A stretch of DNA of 64,000 nt from JAFAZJ01 sp050183765 (lineage in GTDB: Bacteria; Pseudomonadota; Alphaproteobacteria; Reyranellales; Reyranellaceae). Made by a program: the position numbers and the translations under genes. This document shows positions 8,325 through 15,857 of this stretch, piece by piece. The notes beneath the pieces were generated by a model. The model saw only the letters and a program-made list of their open reading frames with translations, had not been told where the DNA came from and did no database searches. Positions within the stretch are counted from its first letter, which is position 1. Each line of letters opens with the position of its first letter. The DNA is taken from the NCBI GenBank assembly GCA_050183765.1, contig JBFXAZ010000014.1, positions 3,536-67,535 on the forward strand, given 5' to 3'.

Positions 8325-9536
8325 CTAGGCCGCCGCGCGGGCCAGGTCGCGGCCCAGCGCAAGGGCCTCGCGCAGCGCGCCGACCGGTCGGCCCTCGCGG
8401 ATCAGGTCGAACAGCCAGCCGCCATCGGCCGTGTCGCCGACGAGGATCGCGCCGGCGATCCTGCCGTCGCGCAGGATGACGCGGCGGTACAGCCCGGCCG
8501 TCGGGTCGGCGTAGAGCAGGTCCTCGTCATCGTCCGCGGCGTCGATGACGCCGGCCGAGAACACCGACACGCCGGCGACCTTCAGGTTGGTGCCGACGAT
8601 CGATCCCGGATAGTGCGCGATCTCGCCCGCGAGGCGGGCCGCGAGGATGGCGGCCTGATCCCAGGCCGGCGCCACCAGGCCGTAGGTCTGGCCGCGATGC
8701 TCGGCACACTCGCCCAGCGCAAAGATCGCGGGGTCGCTGGTGGCCAGCGTGTCGTCGACGACGATGCCGCGACCGGTGGCGAGCCCCGACTCGCGCCCCA
8801 GCGCCGTGCTGGGCCGGATGCCGACGGCCATCACCACGAGGTCGGCCGCCAGGACCCGGCCATCCGCGAGGCGCACGCCCTCGACATGGCCGTCGCCGTC
8901 GATGGCGACCGTGCTGGCCGACAGCGCGAAGTCGATCCCCCGGCGCTCGAGGTCGCGCCTCAGGCAGGCGCCGGCCTCGGCGTCGAGCTGGCGCTCCATC
9001 AGGTGGCCCATCAGATGCACGACGCTGACCGCGAGGCCGCGGGCCTGCAGACCGGATGCGGCTTCGAGACCGAGCAGCCCGCCGCCGATGACGACGGCGC
9101 GCCTTGCGGTCCTCGTCGCCGCGATCAGCCGATCGACGTCGGCGAGATCGCGGAAGGTCATCACCTCCGGCAGGGTCGCGCCCGGCAGCGGCAGCAGGAT
9201 CGGGTCCGAGCCGGTGGCGAGCACGAGGCGGTCGTACGGCGTTTCGTGGCCGGCATCGTCGATGACCGCCTGTCGCGCGCGATCGATGCGAGTCGCACGG
9301 CAGCCGGGCCGGAACTCGATGCCGCGCCCGGCGAACCATGCGGCATCGGTTTCCATGATCGCATCCTTGCTCTTGTCGCCGGACAGCACGGCGGACAGCA
9401 GGATGCGGTTGTAGTTCGGCCACGCCTCGGCCCCGAGCACGGTGATCGCCCAGCGCCCCGGCGCCTTCTCGTGCAGACGCTCGAGCAGCCGGTGCGCCGC
9501 CATGCCGTTGCCGACGACGAGGAGTCGTCCGCGCAT
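8325..9536 (-). CDS. nasB: NAD(P)/FAD-dependent oxidoreductase, electron donor to NasA
   Basis: A 403-residue flavoprotein resembling the N-terminal FAD/NAD half of NirB and the NasB/NasC electron-transfer subunits. The FAD-binding GxGxxA motif is 'VVGNGMAAHRLLE' near residue 10, and the NAD-binding motif is 'VVIGGGLLGLEAASGL' near residue 146. 'IFALGECAEHRG' is the second FAD contact. No sirohaem domain is present, so it is not a nitrite reductase. It lies 2 bases after the fused ATPase gene and 3 bases before nasA. The likely role is passing electrons from NAD(P)H to the C-terminal [2Fe-2S] domain of NasA; the symbol follows that role. Confidence 0.87.
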   Translation of the reverse strand: MRGRLLVVGNGMAAHRLLERLHEKAPGRWAITVLGAEAWPNYNRILLSAVLSGDKSKDAIMETDAAWFAGRGIEFRPGCRATRIDRARQAVIDDAGHETPYDRLVLATGSDPILLPLPGATLPEVMTFRDLADVDRLIAATRTARRAVVIGGGLLGLEAASGLQARGLAVSVVHLMGHLMERQLDAEAGACLRRDLERRGIDFALSASTVAIDGDGHVEGVRLADGRVLAADLVVMAVGIRPSTALGRESGLATGRGIVVDDTLATSDPAIFALGECAEHRGQTYGLVAPAWDQAAILAARLAGEIAHYPGSIVGTNLKVAGVSVFSAGVIDAADDDEDLLYADPTAGLYRRVILRDGRIAGAILVGDTADGGWLFDLIREGRPVGALREALALGRDLARAAA

Positions 9537-9538
9537 GG

Positions 9539-11233
9539 TCAGGCGGCCTTCTCGCGGGCGGAGGACTCGCGGGGTTTGCCGCCGCGCTCGTGCTCCTCGA
9601 GGAAGGTCAGCAGCTCCTCGCGGTAGGCGTAATAGCGCGGATGCTCCAGCAGCGCCTTGCGCGTGCGCGGCCGCGGCAGGTCGACTTCCATGACCTTGCC
9701 GATGCGCGCGTGCGGGCCGTTTGTCATCATCACCACGCGGTCGGCCAGCAGGATCGCCTCGTCGACATCGTGGGTGACGCAGATCGCCGTGACCTGGGTG
9801 CGCCGCCAGACGTCCATGAGGACCTCCTGCAGCTCCCAGCGCGTCAGGCTGTCGAGCATGCCGAAGGGCTCGTCCAGCAGCAGCAGCTTGGGCGACAGGG
9901 CGAAGGCGCGGGCGATGCCGACGCGCTGCTTCATGCCGTTGGACAGCTCCGACGCCAGCTTGTCGCGCGCCGCCGACAGGCCGACGCGGCCAAGGTAGTA
10001 CTCGCAGACCTCCTGGCGCTCGGCGACCGTCGCCTGCGGATAGACCCGGTCGACGCCCAGCGCCACGTTCTCGAGCGCCGTCAGCCAGGGAAACAGCGAC
10101 GGCGCCTGGAAGACGACCGCCCGTTCCGGGCCGGCGCCGTCGACCTCGCGGCCGTCGAGGATGATGCCGCCGGTGGTCGCCTCGTTGAGGCCGGCCGCCA
10201 TCGATAGCACGGTCGACTTGCCGCAGCCGGAGTGGCCGATCAGCGACACGAACTCGCCCTTGCGCATCTTCAGGTCGAAGCCGTCGACCACGACCAGCGG
10301 TCCCTTGGGCGTGGGATAGACCTTGTTGACGCGGCTGAACTCGACGTAGCGATCCGCGAGGTTGGTGCGCGCCGCGTCGGTGTAGGTCTTCGGCGGCGGC
10401 AGCTGGGTGATCGGCACGACCTTGGGCGGCTGGCGTCCCTCGTCGGTCGATGCCCGGCGCTCGATGCCGATGTCCATGAGATAGCGCGTCACCTCGGCGC
10501 GCAGGCCCTTGTAGACCGGGTTGTGGTTCATCGCCGTGCGATCGCGCGGGCGCGGCAGGTCGACTTGGAACGAAGGGCCCAGGGTGGCGTTGGGTCCGGG
10601 CGTCAGGGGGATGATGCGGTCGGCGAGGATGATCGCCTCGTCGACGTCGTTGGTGATCATCACCACCGTCTTGCCCGCCTGCTGGCAGATGAGCTCGAGC
10701 TCGTCCTGCAGCTTGGCGCGTGTGAGCGCGTCGAGCGCCGACAGCGGTTCGTCGAGCAAGAGGATCTCCGGGTTCATCGCTAGCGCCCGGGCGACCGCTA
10801 CGCGCTGGCGCATGCCGCCGGACAGCTCGGCCGGACGCCGATCCGCGGCGTGGCTGAGGCCGACCATGTCGATGTAGCGGCGCGTGCGCGCGCCCCGCTC
10901 GGCGCGGGTTTCCCTGGCGAAGATCGCGTCGACCGCCAACGCGATGTTGCCGTGGACCGTCATCCACGGCATCAGCGAGTAGCTCTGGAAGACGACGCCG
11001 CGATCGGGCCCCGGTCCGGTGATCGGCTTGCCGTTCATCAGGATCTCGCCCGCGTCGGGCTTGATCAGCCCGGCGATCGACGAGATCAGCGTCGTCTTGC
11101 CCGACCCGGAGAAGCCGACGATGGCGATGAACTCGCCTTCGCCCACCTCGAGGTTGATGTCGCGCAGGACCTCGGAGCGGCGATCGCCCTCGCCGTAGCT
11201 CTTGCTGACGCCGCGCAGTTCCAGCGATGCCAT
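9539..11233 (-). CDS. nrtCD: Fused double ATP-binding protein of nitrate ABC transporter (NrtC-NrtD type)
   Basis: A 564-residue cytoplasmic ATPase made of two complete ABC domains in one chain. The N-terminal domain has Walker A 'GFSGSGKTT', signature 'LSGGMRQRV' and Walker B 'LLLDEP'. The C-terminal domain, after a linker at about 260-310, has 'GHSGCGKST', a variant signature 'LSNGMKQRV' and its own 'LLLDEP'. Both halves are of the nitrate/sulfonate/taurine type (NrtD/SsuB/TauB). In cyanobacteria NrtC and NrtD are separate subunits, and NrtC carries an extra NrtA-like domain that is absent here. Start ATG 11233, 14 bases after nrtB. It powers nitrate import with NrtB. Confidence 0.92.
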   Translation of the reverse strand: MASLELRGVSKSYGEGDRRSEVLRDINLEVGEGEFIAIVGFSGSGKTTLISSIAGLIKPDAGEILMNGKPITGPGPDRGVVFQSYSLMPWMTVHGNIALAVDAIFARETRAERGARTRRYIDMVGLSHAADRRPAELSGGMRQRVAVARALAMNPEILLLDEPLSALDALTRAKLQDELELICQQAGKTVVMITNDVDEAIILADRIIPLTPGPNATLGPSFQVDLPRPRDRTAMNHNPVYKGLRAEVTRYLMDIGIERRASTDEGRQPPKVVPITQLPPPKTYTDAARTNLADRYVEFSRVNKVYPTPKGPLVVVDGFDLKMRKGEFVSLIGHSGCGKSTVLSMAAGLNEATTGGIILDGREVDGAGPERAVVFQAPSLFPWLTALENVALGVDRVYPQATVAERQEVCEYYLGRVGLSAARDKLASELSNGMKQRVGIARAFALSPKLLLLDEPFGMLDSLTRWELQEVLMDVWRRTQVTAICVTHDVDEAILLADRVVMMTNGPHARIGKVMEVDLPRPRTRKALLEHPRYYAYREELLTFLEEHERGGKPRESSAREKAA

Positions 11234-11247
11234 GGCGCGTCTCCCGC

Positions 11248-12336
11248 TCAGCGTTGCGCGGAGTGGGCGAAGGCGGCCTGGATGGCCAGCATCAGGCGAT
11301 CGAGCATGAAGCCGATGATGCCGATCGTCACGACAGCCACCATGATGCGCGCCAGCGAGGCCGAGGAGCCGTTCTGGAACTCGTCCCAGACGAATTTCCC
11401 GAGGCCCGGGTTCTGCGCCAGCATCTCGGCGGCGATCAGCACCATCCAGCCCACGCCCAGCGACAGCCTCAGACCGGTGAAGATCAGCGGCAGCGCCGAG
11501 GGCAGCACGAGCCGGAAGACCTTGGTCGTCCATTTGAGCTGCAGCACGCGGCCGACATTCACCAGGTCGCGGTCGATCGATCCGACGCCGACGGCGGTGT
11601 TGAGCAGGGTCGGCCACAGCGAGCACAGGGTCACGGTGATCGCCGAATTGAGGAACGATTTCTCGAACAGGGGATCGTCGCTGACATAGACCGCGCTCAC
11701 CACCATGGTGACGATGGGCAGCCAGGCCAGCGGCGAGACCGGCTTGAAGATCTGGATCAGCGGGTTGAGCGCCGCATTGACCGAAGGGCTGAGCCCGCAG
11801 AGGATTCCCAGCGGCACGGCGACCAGGGTGGCGAGCATGAAGCCGAGGAACACCGTCTTCAGGCTGGTCATGATCTGGTCGATGTAGGTCGGCTTGCCGG
11901 TATAGGCGCGCCACTTGATCTCCGCGTTGGGATCGGCCGCCAGTCGCTCGGCATTGCGCTTCTCCTGGCGGGCATAGAACGCGTCCGCCTTGCGCCTTTC
12001 GGCCTTGTGGTCGGCATACAGGGCAACCGCCTGGTCCCAGACCTGAACCGGGCCCGGGACCGCGCCCAGGCTCGTGCGCACGGTCGGCGCCACCTCGTGC
12101 CAGGCACCGAGGAAGAGCAGGATCGCCAGCAGCGGAACGCCCAGCAGGCGCCAGAGCTGACGGCCCTGCGTGCGGATGTCGTCGCCGGCCGCCATTCTCA
12201 GGATCGGCGCGACCCAGCCGATCCCGATCAGATCGAGATAGCCGGCGACCTTGCCGATGCGCGCGTGCAGCCGCTCGCGCCGGGCCGCCGTCGCCGACGC
12301 GGGGTCGGCCATCACATGTTCCGCCGTTGCGCTCAT
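11248..12336 (-). CDS. nrtB: Nitrate ABC transporter permease
   Basis: A 362-residue inner-membrane permease of the BPD-transport family (NrtB/SsuC group). It has an N-terminal hydrophobic segment near residues 65-85, a hydrophilic insert with many charged residues ('HKAERRKADAFYARQEKRN'), and then the five-helix permease core from about residue 155. The cytoplasmic loop that contacts the ATPase is around 'VLPSALPLIFTGLRLSLG'. It lies 42 bases after nrtA and 14 before the fused ATPase gene, in the classic nrtABCD order. The extended N-terminus and charged insert are characteristic of NrtB rather than SsuC. Confidence 0.92.
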   Translation of the reverse strand: MSATAEHVMADPASATAARRERLHARIGKVAGYLDLIGIGWVAPILRMAAGDDIRTQGRQLWRLLGVPLLAILLFLGAWHEVAPTVRTSLGAVPGPVQVWDQAVALYADHKAERRKADAFYARQEKRNAERLAADPNAEIKWRAYTGKPTYIDQIMTSLKTVFLGFMLATLVAVPLGILCGLSPSVNAALNPLIQIFKPVSPLAWLPIVTMVVSAVYVSDDPLFEKSFLNSAITVTLCSLWPTLLNTAVGVGSIDRDLVNVGRVLQLKWTTKVFRLVLPSALPLIFTGLRLSLGVGWMVLIAAEMLAQNPGLGKFVWDEFQNGSSASLARIMVAVVTIGIIGFMLDRLMLAIQAAFAHSAQR

Positions 12337-12378
12337 CGCCAGGTCTCGCTTTCGATCGGTTCCGCTTGGTGCCGCGCG

Positions 12379-13773
12379 TCAGTTGCTGACGATCTTGGCG
12401 CCATCGACGCGCTGCTTGCCCTTGAGGCCGATCTTCAGCGAGTCGATGTAGGCGTTCGGCGTGCGCCCGTCGTAGGGGACGCCGTCGATGTTGTCCGCCG
12501 TCACCGGCCGGAAGCCGTCGGCCTTCCACGGGAAGTCGGCTTCCTTCGCCTTGCCCTCGGCGACCAGCATCCTGGCAGCCTTGAGATAGATGTCCGGGCG
12601 GTACACCTGCCTGGCGACGTCGTGGTACCAGGAGTCCGGCTTGCCCTCGGTGATCTGCCCCCAGCGGCGCATCTGGCTCAGGTACCAGACGGCGTCGGAG
12701 TAGTAGGGGTAGGTCGCGAAGTAGCGGAAGAACACGTTGAAGTCGGGGACCGGCCGCTTGTCGCCCTTCTCGTACTCGAAGGTGCCCGTCATCGAGTTGG
12801 CGATGACGTTGTAGTCGGCGCCGACATACTCGGCCTTCGAGATGATCTTGGCCGCTTCCTTGCGGTTCTTGTCGTTTTCGGCGTCGAGCCACATCGCCGC
12901 CCGGATCAGCGCCTTGACCAGCGCGAGATGCGTGTTGGGATGCTTGTCGGCCCAGGCGCGCGTGACGCCGAAGACCTTCTCGGGATTGTTCTTCCAGATC
13001 TCGTAGTCGGTGATCACCGGCACGCCGATGCCCTTGAACACCGCCTGCTGGTTCCACGGCTCGCCCACGCAGTAGCCGTTGATCGTCCCCGCCTCCAGCG
13101 TCGCCGGCATCTGCGGCGGCGGCGTCACCGACAGCAGCGCCTCGGCCATGATGTTGCCGGTGATGTCGGTGCCCGAATAGTAGCCGGGGTGGATGCCGCC
13201 GGAGGCCAGCCAGTAGCGCAGCTCGTAATTGTGCGTCGAGACCGGGAAGACCATGCCCATCTTGAACGCGCGGCCCTTGGCATGAAACGCCTCGATCACC
13301 GGCTTGAGATGCTCGGCCTTGACCGGCCGCACCGGCTTGCCGTCGGCTTGCTTGGGCACGACGGCCTTCATCATCTCCCAGACCTCGTTCGACACGGTGA
13401 TGCCGTTGCCGTTGAGGTCCATGCTGAAGGCGGTGATCACCTCGGCCTTGGTGCCGAAGCCGATGGTGGCGCCGAGCGGCTGGCCGGCAAGCATGTGCGC
13501 GCCGTCGAGCGCGCCGTCGATGGTGCGATCGAGCAGCACCTTCCAGTTGGCCTGCGGCTCCAGGCTCACGAACAGGCCCTCGTCCTCGAAGAAGCCCTTC
13601 TCCTGGGCGATCGCCAGCGGGACCATGTCGGTGAGCTTGATGAAGCCCAGCTTCAGCGTGTCCTTCTCGAGCTTGGCGGCCCGCGCGCGGCCGATCGAAG
13701 CGCCGCCGATGCCGAGCGCGGCCGCCGCGCCGAGCAGCGAACGCCGGCGGATGGTATTGGCTTTGTTGGTCAT
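12379..13773 (-). CDS. nrtA: Nitrate-binding periplasmic protein, Tat-exported
   Basis: A 464-residue NrtA/CmpA-family binding protein that captures nitrate (or nitrite) for the NrtBCD transporter. The N-terminus has a twin-arginine signal ('RRRSLLGAAAALG') and ends near 'GRARAA', so it is exported folded. The chain carries family hallmarks such as 'GFIKLTDMVPLAIAQEKGFF', 'LDGAHMLAGQPLG' and 'GYCVGEPWNQQAVFKG'. It begins 2 bases after the stop of nasS, so the two homologous proteins, one exported and one cytoplasmic, are co-transcribed. Ligand assignment rests on family and context. Confidence 0.93.
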   Translation of the reverse strand: MTNKANTIRRRSLLGAAAALGIGGASIGRARAAKLEKDTLKLGFIKLTDMVPLAIAQEKGFFEDEGLFVSLEPQANWKVLLDRTIDGALDGAHMLAGQPLGATIGFGTKAEVITAFSMDLNGNGITVSNEVWEMMKAVVPKQADGKPVRPVKAEHLKPVIEAFHAKGRAFKMGMVFPVSTHNYELRYWLASGGIHPGYYSGTDITGNIMAEALLSVTPPPQMPATLEAGTINGYCVGEPWNQQAVFKGIGVPVITDYEIWKNNPEKVFGVTRAWADKHPNTHLALVKALIRAAMWLDAENDKNRKEAAKIISKAEYVGADYNVIANSMTGTFEYEKGDKRPVPDFNVFFRYFATYPYYSDAVWYLSQMRRWGQITEGKPDSWYHDVARQVYRPDIYLKAARMLVAEGKAKEADFPWKADGFRPVTADNIDGVPYDGRTPNAYIDSLKIGLKGKQRVDGAKIVSN

Positions 13774-13775
13774 GA

Positions 13776-15053
13776 CTAGGTGGCCTCTCGCATCGAGGAT
13801 GGGCTGGCGTCTCTTCCCGTGTCGCTGGTGGTGGCCGGCTGGCCGGTGCCGAAGCCGGCGAGGTACGCATCGGTACGCGTTGGATCGAACGGCCGACCGT
13901 CGCAGAACAGATCGGCTCCCAGGGTGAGGGCGCCCCCGTCGGCGCTCGTGGCGCTCCAGGGTTCCGCATGCACGCCCTCGGGCTTGAGGTCTTCGGCCGG
14001 AACGGGCAGGCCCAGATCGTGCGCGGCATTGCGGTAGAGATCAGGGCGATAGACCGCGTCAGCCGTGCCGGCGATGGCGATGTCGTCGCCGATCTGGCCC
14101 CAGCGGCGCATCTGCGAGAGCGTCCAGCGCGCGTGCGAGCGCCACGGAAAGCTCGCGCCGTAGCGATCGAAGGTCGGCCCGATGCCCGACGTATCGGCGC
14201 CGATCGCCAGGGCTTCTTCGATGGCCGCTGCGGGTGCGTTGACCGTCTCGGGGCCGGACAGCCAGTAGGCCGCCTCGGCCTGGTTGGCAGGTACGCGCAG
14301 CCAGGCGGCGGCGCGGATCAGGGCACGCAGCAGCGCGCGCAGGGTCCGCGGATGGCGCGCCGACCAGTCCTGCGTCACCGCGAAGACCTTCTCCGGTGCG
14401 TTGTTCCAGATGTCGTAGCCGCTGGCGACGACGCGGCCGACGCTCAGGCTCTCGGCCAGGCGGTTCCACGGTGCGCCGACGCAATAGCCGTCGATGCGCC
14501 GGGCCGTGAGGTAGGTGATCATCTGCGGCGGCGGCACGACCAGCAGGCGGACGTCTCGATCGGGATCGATGCCGCCGGCCGCCAGCCAGTAGCGCAGCAT
14601 GTAGTTGTGGCTGGAATGCTGGAAGACGACGCCGAAGGTCGGTGGCGGCAGGCCGGCGTCGCGCCGGCGCGCGATCGCGGTGCACAGGGCGCGCGCGGTC
14701 GAAAGCGTGTCGCTGCCGGATCCGTCGCGGCCGGCTTCCACTTCCTCGGCCAGCGCGCAGGACAGCGTGACGCCGTTGCCGTTGATGCTGAGCGACATCG
14801 GCGCTGCCATCGGCACGCGCCGGCCGCTCAGGCCCAGCGTGCTGGCCAGCGGCATGGCCGCCAGCATGTGCGCGCCATCGAGCACACCCGACTCGACCAG
14901 ATCGCGAATCGCGGCCCACGAAGCCTGGCGCACCAATCGCACCGACAGGCCTTCATCGGCGAAGAAGCCGCACTCGCGCGCAACGATCAGCGGCGCGCTG
15001 TCGACCAGCGCGATGAAACCAAGATCGAGTTCGGTCTTTTCGAGGAAGGGCAC
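13776..15053 (-). CDS. nasS: Cytoplasmic nitrate sensor NasS
   Basis: A 425-residue homologue of NrtA with no signal peptide, which is the mark of NasS. In characterised systems NasS binds nitrate or nitrite in the cytoplasm and, when empty, holds the antiterminator NasT inactive. Conserved NrtA-family segments are present: 'LGFIALVDSAPLIVAREC', 'LDGAHMLAAMPLA', 'YLTARRIDGYCVGAPWN'. The start is GTG 15053, with GGAG at 15068-15065 eleven bases upstream. Unusually, nasS is separated from nasT by a 195-base gap that holds a sigma-54-like promoter and a NasT-type RNA leader, while it is fused to the structural operon (2 bases from nrtA). Confidence 0.93.
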   Translation of the reverse strand: MPFLEKTELDLGFIALVDSAPLIVARECGFFADEGLSVRLVRQASWAAIRDLVESGVLDGAHMLAAMPLASTLGLSGRRVPMAAPMSLSINGNGVTLSCALAEEVEAGRDGSGSDTLSTARALCTAIARRRDAGLPPPTFGVVFQHSSHNYMLRYWLAAGGIDPDRDVRLLVVPPPQMITYLTARRIDGYCVGAPWNRLAESLSVGRVVASGYDIWNNAPEKVFAVTQDWSARHPRTLRALLRALIRAAAWLRVPANQAEAAYWLSGPETVNAPAAAIEEALAIGADTSGIGPTFDRYGASFPWRSHARWTLSQMRRWGQIGDDIAIAGTADAVYRPDLYRNAAHDLGLPVPAEDLKPEGVHAEPWSATSADGGALTLGADLFCDGRPFDPTRTDAYLAGFGTGQPATTSDTGRDASPSSMREAT

Positions 15054-15130
15054 GGCTCGAATGACTCCGGATCGTCTGAAGTCGAGCCGTCTTTGGCCCG
15101 TCGTCGGGAGTCACTCGCCGTTGAGCGACG
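15052..15130 (-). promoter_or_regulatory. ANTAR (NasT) target RNA leader with overlapping start-site-occluding helices
   Basis: On the minus-strand RNA two hairpins follow each other. P1 has arms 15129-15123 (GTCGCTC) and 15116-15110 (GAGTGAC) closing the six-base loop AACGGC. P2 has arms 15100-15095 (CGGGCC) and 15088-15083 (GGCTCG) closing the loop AAAGAC. Both loops have A at position 1 and G at position 4, the known rule for ANTAR-domain protein targets, and they are 9 bases apart. Two alternative helices compete: 15113-15107 with 15068-15062 (TGACTCC/GGAGTCA, covering the Shine-Dalgarno) and 15090-15082 with 15060-15052 (9 bp, reaching into the GTG start). No U-tract follows, so translational control is inferred. 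Confidence 0.85.
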
Positions 15131-15140
15131 CAGGCATCTA

Positions 15141-15156
15141 TTCAAGGAACGTGCCA
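15141..15156 (-). promoter_or_regulatory. Sigma-54-like promoter for nasS-nrt-nas operon
   Basis: Reading on the minus strand, TGGCACGTTCCTTGAA gives a perfect -24 box TGGCACG and a -12 box TTGA instead of the consensus TTGC, with correct spacing. Taking the A at 15142 as -12, transcription would start at 15130, one base before the first arm of hairpin P1. The altered -12 C makes it weaker evidence than the other two sites. Confidence 0.6.
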
Positions 15157-15177
15157 ACCGCAAAACGCGGCAATGGC
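15154..15177 (-). other. Imperfect hairpin upstream of the nasS promoter
   Basis: The sequence forms CCGC/GCGG around a short loop, flanked by GCCA/TGGC with a small internal bulge. It overlaps the -24 box of the sigma-54-like promoter. It could be the end of the nasT transcript or a protein site, but it lacks a U-tract; no function can be assigned. Confidence 0.3.
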
Positions 15178-15248
15178 GTGGCTTTCGATAAACGGGGTCC
15201 GGGGCGCCCTGCCTAAAGCACGCGCGCCTGCCGAAGTTTCGCGCAAGC

Positions 15249-15857
15249 TCAGGTCTTGTTGCCGCCCAGGAGCTCGCTGACCGAGATCACCTGCTCGGCG
15301 ATCTCGATCAGGCGCTTGCCCTTGTCCATGGCGAGCTTGCGCAGCGCCTTGTACGCCGCATCCTCGTCGATGCCGCGCTGGGTCATCAGGATGCCCTTGG
15401 CGCGCTCGATCTGCCGGCGCTCGACCAGCGTCGCCTTGGTGCGCGCCAGCTCGTCGCGCAATTCCTGCACCGCGCGAAAGCGGGCGATGGCGACATCCAT
15501 GATCGGCTTGACGCGGGCCGGGCTCAGGCCATCGACGACGTAGGACGTGACGCCCGCCCGCACCGCCTCGACGGCGAGCGCCTCGTCGCTCTCGTCGACG
15601 AACATCACGATCGGCTGCGCGCGATCGCGCGAGACGGAGCGCATCTGCTCGAGCATGTCGCGGTTCGGCGAGGTCACGTCGACGATCAGCATGTCGGGCG
15701 AATGCGCGCGCACGCGTTCGAGCAGGTCGTCGGTGCCGGGCACGCGCGCGACCACCTGGTGACCGGCGTCTGCCAGCGTGCGTTCCAGCATGGCCGCACG
15801 CTCGGAGTCGGCGTCGACCAGCAGGATGCGGAGCGGCCCGTCGCCGGCAATCTTCAT
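15249..15857 (-). CDS. nasT: ANTAR-domain response regulator / antiterminator NasT
   Basis: A 202-residue RNA-binding regulator. Residues 8-125 form a receiver-like domain with the usual Asp site at 60 ('MLIVDVTSP'). The C-terminus is an ANTAR domain with the diagnostic 'RRQIERAKGILMTQRGIDEDAAYKALR'. In known systems NasT binds paired hexaloop hairpins in nas leader RNAs when NasS releases it in nitrate. I chose ATG 15857 because the protein then matches typical NasT length; ATG 15881 is possible. The gene lies directly upstream of the leader RNA it is predicted to bind, and its promoter must lie in the divergent region shared with nirA. Confidence 0.92.
   Translation of the reverse strand: MKIAGDGPLRILLVDADSERAAMLERTLADAGHQVVARVPGTDDLLERVRAHSPDMLIVDVTSPNRDMLEQMRSVSRDRAQPIVMFVDESDEALAVEAVRAGVTSYVVDGLSPARVKPIMDVAIARFRAVQELRDELARTKATLVERRQIERAKGILMTQRGIDEDAAYKALRKLAMDKGKRLIEIAEQVISVSELLGGNKT

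Noticed and set aside
6510..9626. Very long open frame on the plus strand opposite nasA and nasB
   Set aside because: Its product is rich in Arg, Ala, His and Gln with no family motifs. Long antisense open frames are expected at this GC content, and the minus strand encodes clear enzymes.
11227..13779. Long open frame on the plus strand opposite nrtB and nrtA
   Set aside because: Composition-driven shadow of the nrt genes; no recognisable domain.
15054..15130. Intrinsic terminator in the nasT-nasS leader
   Set aside because: The competing helices are GC-rich, but no U-tract follows either; the sequence runs straight into the nasS coding region.
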